From positions 119,669-183,668 of the forward strand of contig NZ_JAZAQF010000057.1 of the NCBI RefSeq assembly GCF_043235035.1: a stretch of DNA of 64,000 nt, given 5' to 3'. Positions 34,050-42,670 of this stretch are shown here, in pieces; position 1 is the stretch's first letter, and each line of letters begins with the position of its first letter. Origin of the DNA: CACIAM-69d sp001698445. GTDB taxonomy: Bacteria; Cyanobacteriota; Cyanobacteriia; CACIAM-69d. A program made the translations under genes and the position numbers. The notes below the pieces were generated by a model, which had not been told where the DNA came from, ran no database searches, and worked only from the letters and a program-made list of their open reading frames with translations.

Positions 34050-35138
34050 TCAGCCACCCAAGTCCACCGTAATCGGTGAATCCTGGCGCACGGTGGCCGC
34101 TTCCCGATGCATCAGGGCCTCCCCTTCTCCGGGCGGCTCCAGCCCGATCGCCCGTATGTCCGCATCCACCATGATCTTGACCAATTCCTCAAAGGTCACC
34201 GACGGTTCCCAGCCCAGCTTTTCCTTCGCCCGGCCCGCATCCCCAATCAACAGATCCACTTCAGCCGGCCGCAAGTAGCGCGGGTCAAACTCCACAAACT
34301 GCTGCCAGTCCAAATTCACATAGCCAAAGGCCACATCCAAAAACTCACGGATCGAGTGGGTTTCATTGGTGGCCACCACATAGTCATCGGGTTGTTCCTG
34401 CTGCAACATCAGCCACATGGCCCGCACGTAGTCCTTGGCATAGCCCCAATCGCGCTTGGAATCGAGATTACCCATGAAGATTTTCTTTTGGGTTCCGGCC
34501 AAAATCCGCGATAGGGCCCGCGTAATCTTGCGGGTCACGAAGGTTTCACCCCGGCGGGGCGACTCGTGGTTAAACAAAATGCCGTTACAGGCAAACAGCC
34601 CGTAGGACTCGCGGTAGTTCACCGTTTGCCAATGGGCATAGACCTTGGCGCAGGCGTAAGGACTGCGGGGATAAAACGGGGTTGTTTCCTTTTGGGGAAC
34701 TTCCAGCACCTTGCCGAACATTTCGGAAGAGCCAGCTTGGTAATAGCGAATTTCTTGGCCGGTGCGTTGTTGGGTTTCGCGCAAGGCCTCCAAAATCCGC
34801 AAGGTTCCCAGCCCCACGGCATCCACGGTATATTCCGGCTCGTCAAAGCTCACCCGCACATGGGACTGGGCCCCCAGGTTATAGACTTCGTGGGGCTGAA
34901 TTTTGTCGAGGATTCGGCGGAGGGTGGAGCCGTCGCACAGATCGCCGTAGTGCAGAAACAGCCGCACACCTTCGTTGTGGGGATCTTCGTAGAGGTGATC
35001 GATCCGATCGGTGTTGAAGGTGGAGGTGCGGCGGATGATGCCGTGAACTTCATAGCCCTCTTGGAGCAGCAGTTCCGACAGATAGGAGCCGTCTTGGCCA
35101 GTGATGCCGGTGATTAGGGCGCGCTTGGGTTGCGTCAT
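34050..35138 (-). CDS. gmd: GDP-mannose 4,6-dehydratase
   Basis: GMD converts GDP-mannose to GDP-4-keto-6-deoxymannose, the precursor of GDP-fucose and GDP-rhamnose for surface polysaccharide. The 362-residue extended SDR has the NADP-binding GITGQDGSYLSELL at residues 10-23, IIRRTSTFNTDRIDHLY, the catalytic SSEMFG block and YXXXK motif (YACAK near 153-157), and the NHESPRRGETFVTRKIT region typical of GMD. It ends with an unconserved 25-residue tail. It is the last gene of the minus-strand polysaccharide set. A GDP-fucose synthase gene (fcl), its usual partner, is not adjacent. Confidence 0.95.
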   Translation of the reverse strand: MTQPKRALITGITGQDGSYLSELLLQEGYEVHGIIRRTSTFNTDRIDHLYEDPHNEGVRLFLHYGDLCDGSTLRRILDKIQPHEVYNLGAQSHVRVSFDEPEYTVDAVGLGTLRILEALRETQQRTGQEIRYYQAGSSEMFGKVLEVPQKETTPFYPRSPYACAKVYAHWQTVNYRESYGLFACNGILFNHESPRRGETFVTRKITRALSRILAGTQKKIFMGNLDSKRDWGYAKDYVRAMWLMLQQEQPDDYVVATNETHSIREFLDVAFGYVNLDWQQFVEFDPRYLRPAEVDLLIGDAGRAKEKLGWEPSVTFEELVKIMVDADIRAIGLEPPGEGEALMHREAATVRQDSPITVDLGG

Positions 35139-35340
35139 TAGGGACAGGGTTTACGACTGAAGGGAGGTTGGGATCGTCTGGGTTGGGCGATCGAACCTGA
35201 AGGGAGAACAGCACCGCAACCCAAGCGCGATCGAACCGTCGCCATTATCCATGACGATCGAGCAAGGCCGCCACCAACCGCAGGGCATCGTTGCGGGCGA
35301 TCGTTGCGGGTCATTGCTGATGGATCGAGGATGCTAGGGC

Positions 35341-36045
35341 CTAGTAAGCGCCGTTCTCCTTGGTGGCCACCACCACCCAGAGGGTCTTTAACACGATCCA
35401 AATATCAAGCCAAAGGTTCCGGGCGCTGGCATAGTACACATCGATCGAAATGCGGCGATCGTAGGGAATGTCGTTGCGTCCCGACACTTGCCATAGTCCA
35501 GTAATTCCCGGCTTCACGGTCAGTACCTTATGGATGTGACGACCATACATGGGCAACTCTTCGGGAACCAACGGCCGCGGCCCCACCACACTCATATCCC
35601 CCAGCAATACATTTAAAAACTGGGGGAATTCGTCCAAGCTGGTCACCCGCAAAAAGCGACCAATCCAGGTGATGCGGGGGTCGCGCTTGAGCTTGCAGGT
35701 GGCGGCATATTCGGCCTGCAAGGCGGGATCTTTGGCAATCATGGCGGCTAGCATTTCATCGGCGTTCACCACCATGGTGCGAAATTTGATGCACCGAAAA
35801 CGGCGAAAGTTTTTGCCGACGCGACTTTGGGTATAAAAAACGGGGCCGGGCGAACTGAAGGCCACAAGGGCAATCAGCAGGAGATACAGCGGCGAAAAAA
35901 CAATCAATACAAACAGGGAAAAAACGATGTCAAACAGTCGTTTAACAAAGTCCGCATTCAGGTTGCTGATAACGGCAGGCCCGAGGCTTCGACGGGAGGT
36001 CGATCGCCCGGCCCGGCTGGCAACGGAAGGACTCTTAGCCAGCAT
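35341..36045 (-). CDS. Initiating sugar transferase (polyprenyl-phosphate hexose-1-phosphate transferase)
   Basis: The 234-residue protein is the short, catalytic-domain-only form of the bacterial sugar transferase family (WcaJ/PglC-like). It has one hydrophobic re-entrant segment (about 37-63, FDIVFSLFVLIVFSPLYLLLIALV) followed by SPGPVFYTQSRVGKNFRRFRCIKFRTM. The catalytic DE pair is in TSLDEFPQFLNVLLGDMSVVGPRP, and the C-terminus has KPGITGLWQVSGRN. These enzymes load the first sugar phosphate onto undecaprenyl phosphate at the inner membrane to begin exopolysaccharide or O-antigen synthesis. The basic N-terminus of 25 residues is not conserved. It probably works with the adjacent glycosyltransferase. 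Confidence 0.94.
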   Translation of the reverse strand: MLAKSPSVASRAGRSTSRRSLGPAVISNLNADFVKRLFDIVFSLFVLIVFSPLYLLLIALVAFSSPGPVFYTQSRVGKNFRRFRCIKFRTMVVNADEMLAAMIAKDPALQAEYAATCKLKRDPRITWIGRFLRVTSLDEFPQFLNVLLGDMSVVGPRPLVPEELPMYGRHIHKVLTVKPGITGLWQVSGRNDIPYDRRISIDVYYASARNLWLDIWIVLKTLWVVVATKENGAY

Positions 36046-36168
36046 GACACTCCTTCAAGTTTGTTCACACCACACCTGAGCCTAATGATAAGGCTTGGTT
36101 CCGAAAGTCCGGCCCGGACAATACGCTTCAAGAACTGACTACCGGGGCGATCGAGCCAATTCCGGCGG

Positions 36169-37119
36169 CTAATTCTCGGCAGCCAGGGCCGCCAACCAGG
36201 GCTGAATTTGCAAGTCATATTGGCCTGCCTGTTCCGGGGGATACCAACCCTGTTCGATTTTGGCCAGAATTTGCGGCAGGGCGGCTAAAAATTCGGGTGA
36301 TCGGAGGTTGGGATGCACCGTCCAAGCATCGGTGGACGGCAGCACCGCCCGCCACCAGGGGCCCAGTTCCAGCCGTTTGGAAACCATTAACTCCCAGGAA
36401 TCCAGGCGACCGCGCCCGGTGGTTCCATACAAGGCGGTGCGCAGGACGGTGGGGAGCTGATCGAACCAGGGACGGGGCGATCGGTGCCACAAAATGGGCC
36501 AGGGCAGGAGTTGGTCAAACCGGCGGCGATCGATCAAAAAGGCGCGGCTGCTGAAGAATTTGAAGCGATAAAACCCATCGGGGTCTTGGGTGAAGGGTTT
36601 GACCTGATGCATGGCATCGGCCGGCGGCCCCGTCAGTGGCCGCACGGACATCACATCGGGCCGAGCCTTAAGCAGTTCCACCCCTTCGGAAATCCAATCA
36701 TGGCCGGGCTTTTGATAAAGCATCATGTCGCTGTCGAAGTGCAGCAGGTAGTCACCCGCGATCGCTTCGAGGGCGTAGAGGCTGCCAAAAATGGGGTAGC
36801 CCTTCCAATTGTGGGTGTGGGGCAGGGGCCAACCAAAGTGTTTGCGGTAAACCTGGGGCCGTTGGCCATAGTCCATGTCTGCGAGCCGATCGACAATGCC
36901 GCGATCGAGTAGTTCTTGGCAGGCGGCCCGCAATTGCTCGATCGTCCCCAGGCCCGGCCGCTGCACTTTATCGCCAGACAGGGGAGCCGTGTCCACAAAC
37001 AGCACCCGCTCCACAAAGGGAAAGTTACAACTCCGAACCAGGTGCGGAATGGTATGCATCATGAATGGCAAGTCCGTACGCGCCACCATGATCGACAGGG
37101 AACAAGAGGGAACAGCCAC
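36169..37119 (-). CDS. Glycosyltransferase, GT-A (family 2-like)
   Basis: The 316-residue cytosolic protein opens with a beta strand LSIMVARTDLPFMMHTIPHLV and has VERVLFVDTAPLSG. It carries a DXD-type motif in LLHFDSDMMLY (near residue 130), the metal and nucleotide-sugar site of GT-A enzymes. A C-terminal region with WDSWELM-like acid residues (RLDSWELMVSKRLELG) is where the catalytic base would be expected. It lies between the initiating sugar transferase and the peroxiredoxin gene on the same strand, so a role in surface polysaccharide is likely. Donor and acceptor cannot be inferred. Confidence 0.8.
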   Translation of the reverse strand: MAVPSCSLSIMVARTDLPFMMHTIPHLVRSCNFPFVERVLFVDTAPLSGDKVQRPGLGTIEQLRAACQELLDRGIVDRLADMDYGQRPQVYRKHFGWPLPHTHNWKGYPIFGSLYALEAIAGDYLLHFDSDMMLYQKPGHDWISEGVELLKARPDVMSVRPLTGPPADAMHQVKPFTQDPDGFYRFKFFSSRAFLIDRRRFDQLLPWPILWHRSPRPWFDQLPTVLRTALYGTTGRGRLDSWELMVSKRLELGPWWRAVLPSTDAWTVHPNLRSPEFLAALPQILAKIEQGWYPPEQAGQYDLQIQPWLAALAAEN

Positions 37120-37147
37120 CGCGATCGCAACTCCTCAGCTCAAGGTT

Positions 37148-37184
37148 ATGAATTCAATCTATGAATTCAATCTATGAATTCGGC
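37148..37184. repeat. 13-bp tandem repeat, two and a half copies
   Basis: ATGAATTCAATCT occurs at 37148 and 37161, with a partial third copy ATGAATTC at 37174. It lies upstream of the glycosyltransferase and before the end of the peroxiredoxin gene. Confidence 0.85.
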
Positions 37185-37219
37185 CAATTCCACCCTACTT
37201 CGATCGCCCCGGCCGTCAA

Positions 37220-37825
37220 TCAGCCGACTTTCTGCAATTGATCCAACCGTTCCAACACTTCCGCGCTGTGAACCACTGGCCGCACCTTCAGGAATCGATC
37301 GCGCAGGATTCCTTCCGGGTCGATCAGATAGGTATGGCGCATGGACATGGGATTCATCCAAGAACCATAGGCCCGGCTGACGGCCCCGTCGGTGTCTGCC
37401 AACAGGGGAAAACGCAACCCCTCCGCATCACAGAATTCCGCGTGGCTGTCCACATCATCGGCGCTGACTCCCAAAATTTGGGTGTTACGGGCTTGATATT
37501 GGGGTAAGTCGCGCTGGAACCGCTGGGCCTCGATCGTGCAGCCGGAGGTGAAATCCTTGGGGTAGAAATACAACACCACCCACTGGCCCCGGTAATTTTG
37601 CAGCGAAATCATGCCATCACCGCTGTTGCTGGGCAGGGTGAAATCGGGAGCCGGGGCATTCAAGGCCGGCTGAGGGCCACCCAAGGCCCAGGCAGCATTG
37701 GGGCCAACGAACCATAGCGCCAGAGCGATCACTCCAGCCAAACAACCCACCAACGCGCGATCGAGCCATTGGCGCACCCGAGCCAAAGACCCCGAGGGGG
37801 CCAAAGGGTGTGAAAGCAACATCAA
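37220..37825 (-). CDS. Peroxiredoxin of the BCP/PrxQ class with N-terminal membrane anchor or signal
   Basis: The 201-residue protein has a hydrophobic N-terminal segment (about 24-47), which directs it to the membrane, lumen or periplasm. A thioredoxin-fold peroxiredoxin domain starts at about residue 58 (APDFTLPSN). The peroxidatic cysteine lies in YFYPKDFTSGCTIEAQ. PrxQ proteins usually have the resolving cysteine five residues later (CX4C); here that position is not cysteine (CTIEAQ), although another cysteine occurs in HAEFCDAEG. The family reduces H2O2 and organic peroxides with thioredoxin. It may therefore be an atypical or 1-Cys member. It lies between the glycosyltransferase and ftsX on the same strand. 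Confidence 0.88.
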   Translation of the reverse strand: MMLLSHPLAPSGSLARVRQWLDRALVGCLAGVIALALWFVGPNAAWALGGPQPALNAPAPDFTLPSNSGDGMISLQNYRGQWVVLYFYPKDFTSGCTIEAQRFQRDLPQYQARNTQILGVSADDVDSHAEFCDAEGLRFPLLADTDGAVSRAYGSWMNPMSMRHTYLIDPEGILRDRFLKVRPVVHSAEVLERLDQLQKVG

Positions 37826-37903
37826 ACAAGCCTCCTCAGACCTGAGTTTCGGGATTAGGGTTAATCAACGGTTTTGATGCTGGGGGTCGATCGCAGTTTT
37901 GGA

Positions 37904-38839
37904 CTAAACCTCAAACTCCGCGCCCCTGATGGCCAAGTCGCTGGTGGTGCGACGCACGGCCACGTAGCTGCCCAAGAGGCCCACGGAACAGCCAAACCCC
38001 ACCAAAATCGAAAGCAACAATAGCAAGTCAGAACCCGTGAGGGGCAAGTCTCGGGCCAGCAGTTGCACCAATCCCAAGCGGCTGTTCAGCAAGGAACCGA
38101 GGGCCTGTTGCAAGGCCATGACGGCCAAACTGGCGATCGAGGCTCCCTGGATTCCAAAAACGGCCCCTTGGAGAATAAAGGGCAAATAGATCCACACAGG
38201 GGTTGCGCCCACCAGTTGAGCGATTTCAATTTCCTGACGACGGGCGGCCACCACCAACCGAATGGCGGTGATGATCGTGGCGATCGCGGCGGAAACCAAC
38301 AAGACGATCGTGCCCGTGGCCACCACCTTCAGCCCCCAATCCAGCTCCCGCAGCCGCACCACCACTTCCGCCGCATACCGGGCCGCATCTACGCCGGGCA
38401 ATTGGGCAATGGTGGCCGCCAGTTGGGGAGTCAGCTCGGCCCGGGCCGCTTGGACTTTCAGCTCATCGGTGAGGGGGTTGCCTTCCAACTGCTGGGTGGC
38501 GCGGGCAATATCCGAAATGCCCAAATCCCGAACCAAATCTTGCCAGGCTTGATCTTTCGGAATCACTTGCACGGCCACCACGCCTTCGAGCTGGGCGATC
38601 GATCGGGCCACGGCGGCGGTTTGGGCCCCGGGTTGCAAATACACGCAAATTTCGAGCTGGCTCCCCAGTTTGGCCAGGGCCCGATCGAGATACCAAGTGC
38701 CCTGCAAGCTAATGCCAAACAAAAACAAGGACACCGCCACCGTGCCCACGGCGGCCCAGTTCATCCAGCCGCCCCGTCGCAGGCCTTGCCGGGTTTCTTG
38801 CCACAGATACAGCCAAGGGATGGCCGTCCGATCGCCCAT
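37904..38839 (-). CDS. ftsX: Cell-division ABC-type permease FtsX
   Basis: The 311-residue protein has the FtsX layout: a cytosolic N-terminus (ETRQGLRRGGWMNWAAVGTVAVSLFLFG), one membrane helix, a periplasmic domain of about 140 residues (with EICVYLQPGAQTAAVARSIAQLEGV) and three membrane helices around 187-215, 227-255 and 270-295. FtsEX controls peptidoglycan hydrolases at the division site; FtsX is the membrane half of the complex. The ATPase gene ftsE is not in the window. It stands at the start of a minus-strand run ahead of the peroxiredoxin gene. Identity as FtsX rather than another FtsX-like permease follows from size and the four-helix topology. Confidence 0.88.
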   Translation of the reverse strand: MGDRTAIPWLYLWQETRQGLRRGGWMNWAAVGTVAVSLFLFGISLQGTWYLDRALAKLGSQLEICVYLQPGAQTAAVARSIAQLEGVVAVQVIPKDQAWQDLVRDLGISDIARATQQLEGNPLTDELKVQAARAELTPQLAATIAQLPGVDAARYAAEVVVRLRELDWGLKVVATGTIVLLVSAAIATIITAIRLVVAARRQEIEIAQLVGATPVWIYLPFILQGAVFGIQGASIASLAVMALQQALGSLLNSRLGLVQLLARDLPLTGSDLLLLLSILVGFGCSVGLLGSYVAVRRTTSDLAIRGAEFEV

Positions 38840-38953
38840 GGGGGTTGCCTTCGCCTCCGACTCGCCTCTGAACCATCATAATCAGAGAAATGGCGGTCTC
38901 GACTCCTGGCCAGACTCCTGGCCCCATTCATTCCACACCCTCGAAAGCCGCCC

Positions 38954-39439
38954 GTGACACACTCCGCCCCCAACTCCACACCCAACTCCGCCCCCAACTC
39001 CACACCAAACACACCCAAGCACGCCCCGGCTAACGCTATGACCAACGCCGCTGATTCTGAACCCCAATTCCAAAACCAGCCTGCGGCCGAGTTGGGTGCA
39101 GGGGAAAATGGGCGATCGATCCTGATTTGCCAGAACGTTCACTGCTACCGCAATCGATCGGGAGCCGTGCTGGCCGCTTTCCAGAGCGCCGCCTTGCCAG
39201 CGGGGGTCACCGTCACCGCCAGCGATTGCCATGGCCAGTGCCATTTAGGCCCCAGTGTGCGAATTGTGCCCGATGAAACTTGGTATGCCCGGGTCGAGCC
39301 AGCGGATGTGTCCAGGATTGTGGAGGAACATCTGCGGCAAAATCACCCGGTCTCAGATTTGCTGAATCCTCGCTTACATGTGGATTACAGCGCCTATTAC
39401 GGCCAAGCGGGCTACGGTCAAACCGGGGCCGCCTCCTGA
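38954..39439 (+). CDS. Thioredoxin-like (2Fe-2S) ferredoxin
   Basis: The domain of about 95 residues begins RSILICQNVHCYRNRSG near residue 54. It has the four cluster cysteines of the thioredoxin-fold ferredoxin family (two in CQNVHC, two in DCHGQCHLGPSV). A DETWYARVEPADVSRIVEEHL region and a short tail LHVDYSAYYGQAGYG follow. Such proteins occur in NuoE-like subunits and free-standing electron carriers; in cyanobacteria the partner is unknown. The first 28 residues are repeats of (N/S)TPNSAP encoded by a 24-bp tandem repeat, and a start at the second methionine (39038, MTNAADSEP) is as likely. It is divergent from ftsX. Confidence 0.82.
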   Translation: MTHSAPNSTPNSAPNSTPNTPKHAPANAMTNAADSEPQFQNQPAAELGAGENGRSILICQNVHCYRNRSGAVLAAFQSAALPAGVTVTASDCHGQCHLGPSVRIVPDETWYARVEPADVSRIVEEHLRQNHPVSDLLNPRLHVDYSAYYGQAGYGQTGAAS

Positions 39440-39636
39440 GCGTTGGTCAAAGGATTCATCAACGGCGTATTCCAAGTCACGATCAAAAAAATTCACCCCC
39501 CAACTCTCCAAGCAAACAGAGAAGAAGGGAGGTGAGGGTTAATCAACAGTCTGAAGTCCCTTCAGACCCTCATTACAGCGACTGGCGCACCAAAACTCAA
39601 TTGTTTCAGCCTCGCGCCAGCCGATGACGACGGCCC

Positions 39637-41250
39637 CTAGGCTTCAACCGGAGGCAGATCCAACCGCAACGAATCCAAAACGCTTTGGACATTGCTGGTG
39701 GCATAGCCCACTTCAAGGGGGAACTTGGCCTGCAAAACGGCCAGCACCCGATCGAGCTGACCTTCAAGCTGGCGATCATTGCGAATCAGCTTCCGCAACC
39801 GATCCTTAACGGCCGGCAGAATCGGCCCCGTATCTTTACCCTCAGAGGCTTCGAGGGCGTGGGTGCGGAACAGATCCAGGCGATCGATCTTTTGCGTGCG
39901 CAACAGGTCTTGCAATTCATAGCAAGCCCGATCGGTAAACTCTTGGGTCACATATTCCAAGACCACCGGTTGCAAGCCAAACATAGCCCCACCGGCCGCG
40001 CCACGCTCAATCAGCGATCGCCGGCCCAGGGATTCCAACGCTTCGATTAATTCCGGTTGCGAGAACGGAATCGAAATCTTGTCGCGCAGTTGGCTCAAAG
40101 ACAGGGGTTGCTGTTCGATCGCCAACCAATAAACAATCGCCCGTTCAATGTCCGACAGGCGATCAAACTGGCGTTGCAACAAATCGCGAATATCCCCAAA
40201 TACCAGGGTCGATTGCTTCAAAAACTCCGACACCCGACCGCCAAACAGCTCTTGAATCGTGGTCGAAGCAATCTTCAAGGTGAGCGGGTTTCCCCGATAC
40301 AAATCAATCAACTCCTTCCAGAGTTTTTCCTCTTGCAAGCCCTTGTCGCGGAAAATTTCACCCGCTTCATCGGGGCCCAACGCACCCAACTGCGACACTC
40401 GCACCGGCAACGTATTGCCCTCTAGGCGAGCCACCTCACGGGGCTTTTCGGAACTGGTGAGCAGCAAGCAGCTTTGGTGCGACTCTTCGCCCACCCGGCG
40501 CAGCAATTCACCATAGTCCTCAAACCCGTCGCGGTATTGTCCGGAGATATCCCCTTGGCGCAGTACCGACTCCACTCCATCCAGCACCAACAAGCAGCGG
40601 TGTTGACGCAGATAGTCAATCAACAACGTAATGCGATTGTGGGCACTGTCGGGCAGATAGGTTTGGCGCTTGCGAGACAAGGTTTGCACCAACCGACCAA
40701 TCACCTCGCGGGGCGAAACCCCATGGCGGAGCGATCGCCAAATGATGAACTCAAACTCGTCTTGCTCTTCGAGCGATCGAGCCAAGCGCACCGCCAACGC
40801 CGTCTTACCAATCCCCGCAATCCCCAGCAAGGCCACCACTCGGCAGTGATCTTGAGAAATCCAGGTTTGCAGGGCGGCCAGCTCCTGCGCACGACCATAG
40901 AAAGCCGAAATATCCGGCGCTTCTCCCCAGTCATACTGAGGCGGCAACTCGCCCACTTCCACTTCAGGAGTGACCGGAATTGCCACGATCGGCCCTTGTG
41001 TTTGACGGGTTTGATACTGAGACACCAAAATCTGCTGAAGCTTGGCCAATTTTCCTGGCCCAGCACCAGCAATATGAAACTTTTTATACACTTCACCCAA
41101 GCGCTTACGGGCCGCTTCTGGGCGGATTCCTAGGCGTTGGGCAATGGCATTCATCGGCTCACCATTGATGGCTGCGGCCAGCACATCCAGCTCGGTATTC
41201 GAGACACTATGCTCCTTCGCAATTTGTCTCAAAAAGTCTTGAGGAATCAA
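39637..41250 (-). CDS. LuxR-type HTH / NB-ARC STAND ATPase without repeat sensor
   Basis: The 537-residue protein begins with a helix-turn-helix of the LuxR kind (about 18-60; ELDVLAAAINGEPMNAIAQRL and PEAARKRLGEVYKKF). An NB-ARC ATPase follows with Walker A GIAGIGKT (143-150), Walker B CLLVLDGVE (219-227), a sensor-like LLLTSSEKPREV and the GxP motif in LYRGNPLTLKI. The winged-helix and helical region runs to about 470. In other cyanobacterial proteins of this design the segment resembling its C-terminus is followed by WD40 or TPR repeats; this protein stops there (LDLPPVEA). The start appears to be TTG with GAGAG upstream; an in-frame stop just before it excludes a longer product. STAND ATPases switch on ligand binding in signalling or immunity. 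Confidence 0.83.
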   Translation of the reverse strand: MIPQDFLRQIAKEHSVSNTELDVLAAAINGEPMNAIAQRLGIRPEAARKRLGEVYKKFHIAGAGPGKLAKLQQILVSQYQTRQTQGPIVAIPVTPEVEVGELPPQYDWGEAPDISAFYGRAQELAALQTWISQDHCRVVALLGIAGIGKTALAVRLARSLEEQDEFEFIIWRSLRHGVSPREVIGRLVQTLSRKRQTYLPDSAHNRITLLIDYLRQHRCLLVLDGVESVLRQGDISGQYRDGFEDYGELLRRVGEESHQSCLLLTSSEKPREVARLEGNTLPVRVSQLGALGPDEAGEIFRDKGLQEEKLWKELIDLYRGNPLTLKIASTTIQELFGGRVSEFLKQSTLVFGDIRDLLQRQFDRLSDIERAIVYWLAIEQQPLSLSQLRDKISIPFSQPELIEALESLGRRSLIERGAAGGAMFGLQPVVLEYVTQEFTDRACYELQDLLRTQKIDRLDLFRTHALEASEGKDTGPILPAVKDRLRKLIRNDRQLEGQLDRVLAVLQAKFPLEVGYATSNVQSVLDSLRLDLPPVEA

Positions 41251-41739
41251 TTCACCAATCTCTCTGTACTAAACAATCTTCGGCCTTCATCTTAGCCTCG
41301 AAAATGTATTTCTTATATGAATATTTTCTAGACAGGAGTTCGTAGCTATCAGGGGAGAGTGGGATAAGCTCTCGCATCTCGCACGGTGGAATATTGCGTT
41401 TTCAAGATACTTGTGCCTCCCAGACAGGTTTTGCCCTGCTCTGGCCGAGGGATCTTGGAATTCAGGATTTTCTGAGCATGAGTTTATGGGCATTAACTAC
41501 AAGGGTGGATGGGGTCGAAATCACTCTGCAAATAAGCGAATAGGGAGGCAACCCAAACACCACCCCGAAGCCGACTCAGAGATTGACGAAGATCGACAGC
41601 GAACCCTGCGCCCAAAAACTTGCCCGAAAGCTTGCCCGAAAATTTGCCCGAAAATTTGACCCGACTGGGATCCCTAAGCTCGATAGAATGGGGGGTGCTA
41701 GCAACGCCGCTGTGTTTCGCCGAGTTTTCAGGTCTTTGC
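41251..41739. other. Divergent region between the STAND ATPase gene and btpA
   Basis: About 489 bases without a confident gene. Just before btpA, at 41619-41660, a 12-bp repeat (CTTGCCCGAAAG, CTTGCCCGAAAA, TTTGCCCGAAAA) is in frame with btpA. It would encode PESLPENLPEN if a TTG at 41620 were used, which is judged unlikely. Confidence 0.5.
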
Positions 41740-42582
41740 GTGGATCTAGATCGAGTCTTTAAACATCCTAAGCCAATCGTTGGAGTCGTCCATTTGTTGC
41801 CGCTGCCGAGTTCTGCGCGGTGGGGACTGAGCCTGAAGGCAGTTATTGAGCGCGCTGAACAGGAAGCAGTGGCGCTGGCTGCCGGTGGGGTGAATGCGAT
41901 TTTGGTGGAAAATTTTTTTGATGCCCCTTTTCCGAAAGATGCGGTTGATCCGGCGGTGGTGAGTGCCATGACGCTGGTGGTTCACCATTTACAAAATTTG
42001 GTGACTTTACCGATCGGGGTGAATGTGTTGCGCAATGATGCCCATTCGGCCACTGCGATCGCAGCTTGCACCGGGGCACACTTTATTCGGGTCAATGTGC
42101 TGTCGGGGGTGATGGCCACCGATCAGGGATTGATTGAAGGCCAGGCCCACCAGCTCCTGCGTTATCGGCGGGAACTGGGCAGTGATGTCAAGATCTTGGC
42201 GGATGTGTTGGTAAAACATGCTCGCCCGATCGGGTCGCCCAACTTAACGGTGGCGGTGCAAGACACGATCGAACGTGGCTTGGCCGATGGGGCCATTTTG
42301 TCGGGGTGGGCCACTGGCAGCCCGCCAAACATTGAAGATTTGGAGTTAGCCAAGGCTGCGGCGGGAGATACGCCAATTTTTGTGGGCAGCGGGGCTAATT
42401 ATGACAATGTGGCTCAACTGCTGGAAGTGGCGGATGGGGTGATTGTGGCCAGCTCCCTGAAGCGGCGAGGCCGGCGGGATTTGCCGATCGACCCGAACCG
42501 GGTTAGCCAGTTTGTGGAGGTGGCGCGGCGGGGTCGGCCGGCTTCTGCGATGGTTGTCCCTACACCTACACCCATGAGTTAG
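41740..42582 (+). CDS. btpA: BtpA family photosystem I biogenesis protein
   Basis: BtpA is a peripheral thylakoid protein needed to stabilise the PsaA/PsaB reaction-centre proteins of photosystem I, notably at low temperature. The product reads VDLDRVFKHPKPIVGVVHLLPLPSS at the N-terminus, which fits the family start when GTG at 41740 is taken as initiator (280 residues, the usual length). The TIM-barrel-like body has GGVNAILVENFFDAPFPK, TLPIGVNVLRNDAHSA, ADVLVKHARPIG and the C-terminal GSGANYDNVAQLLEVADGVIVASSLKR, all conserved. No ATG lies near the start. Its stop codon falls inside a 14-bp tandem repeat. Confidence 0.9.
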   Translation: MDLDRVFKHPKPIVGVVHLLPLPSSARWGLSLKAVIERAEQEAVALAAGGVNAILVENFFDAPFPKDAVDPAVVSAMTLVVHHLQNLVTLPIGVNVLRNDAHSATAIAACTGAHFIRVNVLSGVMATDQGLIEGQAHQLLRYRRELGSDVKILADVLVKHARPIGSPNLTVAVQDTIERGLADGAILSGWATGSPPNIEDLELAKAAAGDTPIFVGSGANYDNVAQLLEVADGVIVASSLKRRGRRDLPIDPNRVSQFVEVARRGRPASAMVVPTPTPMS

Positions 42583-42600
42583 TACTCATGAGTTAGTACC
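42573..42600. repeat. 14-bp tandem duplication spanning the btpA stop
   Basis: CATGAGTTAGTACT and CATGAGTTAGTACC are adjacent; the first contains the btpA TAG stop. A related pair built on GGCTGGC(C/A)CTCA follows at 42604-42632. Confidence 0.8.
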
Positions 42601-42670
42601 CATGGGCTGGCCCTCAGGGGCTGGCACTCAGAGGCTCAAGCCTAATTAATCGGTACTAATCAGTCCAGGG

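Noticed and set aside
36100..36125. RNase P RNA-like string (GAAAGTCCGG) near 36.1 kb
   Set aside because: Only a short match; none of the other conserved rnpB segments are around it.
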